From contig VBDA01000229.1 in the NCBI GenBank assembly GCA_005883655.1, forward strand, positions 1 through 8,028: DNA of 8,028 nt. The letters run 5' to 3'. Shown in pieces: positions 7,065-8,028 of this stretch. How positions within the stretch are numbered: position 1 is the stretch's first letter; each line of letters opens with the position of its first letter. The notes beneath the pieces are model-generated. The model did not search any database, was not told where the DNA came from, and worked only from the letters and a program-made list of their open reading frames with translations. The translations under genes were made by a program, and so were the position numbers. This DNA is from Betaproteobacteria bacterium (GTDB lineage Bacteria > Pseudomonadota > Gammaproteobacteria > Burkholderiales > Casimicrobiaceae).

Positions 7065-7080
7065 TTGTGCAATGCAGCAA
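7065..7080. promoter_or_regulatory. Second operator-like repeat at the phasin transcription start
   Basis: TTGTGC-AAT-GCAGCAA is an imperfect inverted repeat with the same TTG...TGC-N3-GCA...CAA pattern as the site at 7007-7023, with one extra base in the right arm. It overlaps the predicted transcription start. Binding here would block the polymerase, and the two sites bracket the promoter, as expected for repression by PhaR. Confidence 0.5.
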
Positions 7081-7187
7081 TAGTGGTGCGGCGAAGAGGG
7101 TTTCCTGAGCACCGGAGCATCCGTCCGCACCCGAGATATCCGGACCCGTTTAGGGTCCTAATCAACCTCAACGGAAAAGGATTCCAA

Positions 7188-7754
7188 ATGTACAACGCAA
7201 CCGAACAATTCGCTGATATCAACAAAGTTGGCTACGACAACGCGGTGAGGATCGCCTCCCTTTCGCTGGATAAGGCGGAGCGTTTCACCAAGTTGAACCT
7301 CCAGGCCGCCAAGGTCGCGCTGGAGCAAGGTGTATTTACCGCCAACGCCGTCGCGGGAATCAAGGATGTGCAGGAACTGGCCGCCGTCCGCGCCAAGCTC
7401 ACCGAAGCCGGCATGCAGAACGCGCTCGGCTACTCACGTGGCGTGTATCAAATTGCTTCCGAGGCGCAAGCTGATTTCTCGGAGCTCGCCGAAGAAGCGT
7501 GGGCATCGTACACCAAGGGTATCGCGGCGTGGGTCGAAAAGGCTGCCAAGAATGCGCCCGCCGGCTCCGATTTCGCCGTGACGGCGTTGAAGTCGACGGT
7601 CGCTGCAACCACCGCAGCGTTCGACCAGTTCACGAAGGCTACCAAGCAGGTCGTGAGCTACGCCGACGCCTCGGTTCGTGCCGCCAGCGCCAACGCTGCC
7701 AACGTCGCCAAGGCGACAACCAAGGCAACGACCAAGGGTCGCAAGGCTGCGTAA
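7188..7754 (+). CDS. phaP: Phasin family protein (PHB granule coat)
   Basis: Small amphipathic protein that coats PHB granules and controls their size and number; 188 residues, typical for betaproteobacterial phasins. There is no signal peptide or membrane segment. The sequence is nearly all helical and alanine-rich, with the usual family blocks: TEQFADINKVGYDNAVRIA at the start, RFTKLNLQAAKVALEQG, KDVQELAAVRAKL, GYSRGVYQIASEAQADFSELAEE, then KAAKNAPAGSDFAVTALKS and TKATKQV. The C-terminus turns into a Lys/Thr/Ala tail (KATTKATTKGRKAA) resembling the basic tails of granule proteins that also contact DNA. ATG 7188 is chosen over the longer frame from 7059 because AAGGA lies six bases upstream and the extra N-terminus would begin before the predicted transcription start. 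It is driven by the promoter at 7031-7059, presumably under PhaR control. Its 3' region carries three hairpins. Confidence 0.93.
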   Translation: MYNATEQFADINKVGYDNAVRIASLSLDKAERFTKLNLQAAKVALEQGVFTANAVAGIKDVQELAAVRAKLTEAGMQNALGYSRGVYQIASEAQADFSELAEEAWASYTKGIAAWVEKAAKNAPAGSDFAVTALKSTVAATTAAFDQFTKATKQVVSYADASVRAASANAANVAKATTKATTKGRKAA

Positions 7755-7779
7755 GCTTCAGATAAGCATTACCGGGTAA

Positions 7780-7805
7780 CCGCCGGGAACTTGAATCCCC
7801 GGCGG
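7780..7805 (+). other. Hairpin in the phasin 3' untranslated region
   Basis: CCGCCGGG (7780-7787) and CCCGGCGG (7798-7805) form a perfect 8-bp GC stem with a 10-nt loop, 25 bases past the phasin stop. No T-tract follows, so it should not terminate transcription alone. It may protect the phasin mRNA from 3' decay once the downstream RNA is cut away. Confidence 0.5.
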
Positions 7806-7840
7806 CGGTCCCAACATCGGAACTGATGACTCCTGTAGTT

Positions 7841-7906
7841 CTGTATCATTTTCCTCCTCCTAAATGATACAGCCTCGCCCCGGCAGCAATGCCGGGGCTT
7901 TTTTTT
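7841..7906 (+). ncRNA. Candidate small RNA with an anti-Shine-Dalgarno hairpin loop
   Basis: CTGTATCATTT (7841-7851) and AAATGATACAG (7862-7872) form a perfect 11-bp stem. The 10-nt loop is UCCUCCUCCU, which contains the anti-Shine-Dalgarno sequence CCUCC twice. Four bases later comes a strong intrinsic terminator. A C-rich exposed loop followed by a Rho-independent end is the usual build of trans-acting RNAs that bind ribosome-binding sites, such as the alphaproteobacterial RNAs with CCUCCUCCC loops; a betaproteobacterial toxic small RNA family with related features has also been reported. The 5' end is not defined. No convincing separate promoter is visible, so release from the phasin transcript is likely. 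A plain 3'UTR structure is the alternative. Confidence 0.6.
7877..7906 (+). terminator. Rho-independent terminator of the phasin transcript
   Basis: GCCCCGGC (7877-7884) pairs perfectly with GCCGGGGC (7891-7898) around an AGCAAT loop, followed by eight Ts (7899-7906). It closes the phasin transcription unit and the candidate small RNA. There is no A-tract on its left side, so it should not terminate transcripts arriving from the convergent phaB-like gene. Confidence 0.92.
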
Positions 7907-7953
7907 GCGAGTCGCTCGTTCAGACCTCGGTAACAACAAGGTTGGAACCGCAA

Positions 7954-8028
7954 CTATAACATGTGCTGGCCACCGTTGATGGCGATGTTGGCCCCGGTGA
8001 CGAACGCAGCTTCTTCGGACGTGAGATA
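7954..8028 (-). CDS. phaB: C-terminus of an acetoacetyl-CoA reductase (PhaB-like SDR), rest outside the window
   Basis: Read on the minus strand, the last 24 codons before a TAG at 7954 encode YLTSEEAAFVTGANIAINGG followed by QHML. This is the standard C-terminal strand of short-chain dehydrogenases, where a serine- or acid-rich helix leads into the FVTGANIAINGG motif. The NGGQHM ending is typical of betaproteobacterial PhaB, the NADPH-dependent enzyme that reduces acetoacetyl-CoA to (R)-3-hydroxybutyryl-CoA for PHB synthesis. FabG-type reductases end similarly, so the assignment leans on the neighbouring phasin and phaR. The gene converges on the phasin, with 47 bases between its stop and the phasin terminator. 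Only the tail is seen, so catalytic residues cannot be checked. Confidence 0.75.
   Translation of the reverse strand, partial: YLTSEEAAFVTGANIAINGGQHML

Noticed and set aside
7059..7187. N-terminal extension of the phasin frame
   Set aside because: It would begin before the predicted transcription start, and the family N-terminus and the AAGGA site both support ATG 7188.
1..8028. CRISPR array, tRNA, rRNA, insertion sequence or prophage
   Set aside because: No regularly spaced repeats, cloverleaf, transposase or phage gene is visible; the gene content is ordinary chromosomal.

Overview
The window (about 8 kb, GC-rich) reads as chromosomal DNA of a betaproteobacterium, most likely in or near Burkholderiales. 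The grounds are a polyhydroxybutyrate (PHB) gene cluster with a phasin, PhaR and the C-terminus of an acetoacetyl-CoA reductase, rimO directly downstream of phaR, and the style of the Mla/MCE lipid-transport operon. I assign no species.

Layout, left to right. (1) 2-871, plus strand: the 3' part of a cytochrome bd-type quinol oxidase subunit II gene (CydB/CioB), cut by the window edge. (2) 872-1189: a gap with no convincing gene. (3) 1190-4863, plus strand: a four-gene operon encoding a STAS-MlaE permease fusion, an MlaF-like ATPase, an MCE-domain MlaD-like protein and a PqiC-type lipoprotein. Together these would form an envelope-spanning lipid transporter. (4) 4972-6277, minus strand: rimO, the ribosomal protein S12 methylthiotransferase, carrying a frameshifting internal deletion. 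(5) 6345-6920, minus strand: phaR, with an intrinsic terminator between it and rimO. (6) 6921-7187: a divergent control region with a near-consensus sigma-70 promoter for the phasin, two TGC-N3-GCA operator-like repeats flanking it, and a -10 box for phaR. (7) 7188-7754, plus strand: the phasin gene, followed by three hairpins in series. The second has a UCCUCCUCCU loop and the third is a strong terminator, so together they look like a small RNA. (8) 7954-8028, minus strand: the last 24 codons of a PhaB-like reductase, converging on the phasin.

The PHB genes form a logical circuit. PhaB makes the monomer precursor, the phasin coats granules, and PhaR represses phasin transcription until it is titrated onto PHB. 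The paired repeats around the phasin promoter are the natural PhaR operators.

Three observations deserve most attention: the anti-Shine-Dalgarno hairpin RNA in the phasin 3' region; a clean 14-residue gap in the most conserved part of MlaE; and a roughly 71-nt frameshifting gap in rimO that is hidden because the wrong frame stays open for another 390 nt. The last two may be real gene decay or assembly errors, and the sequence alone cannot decide.
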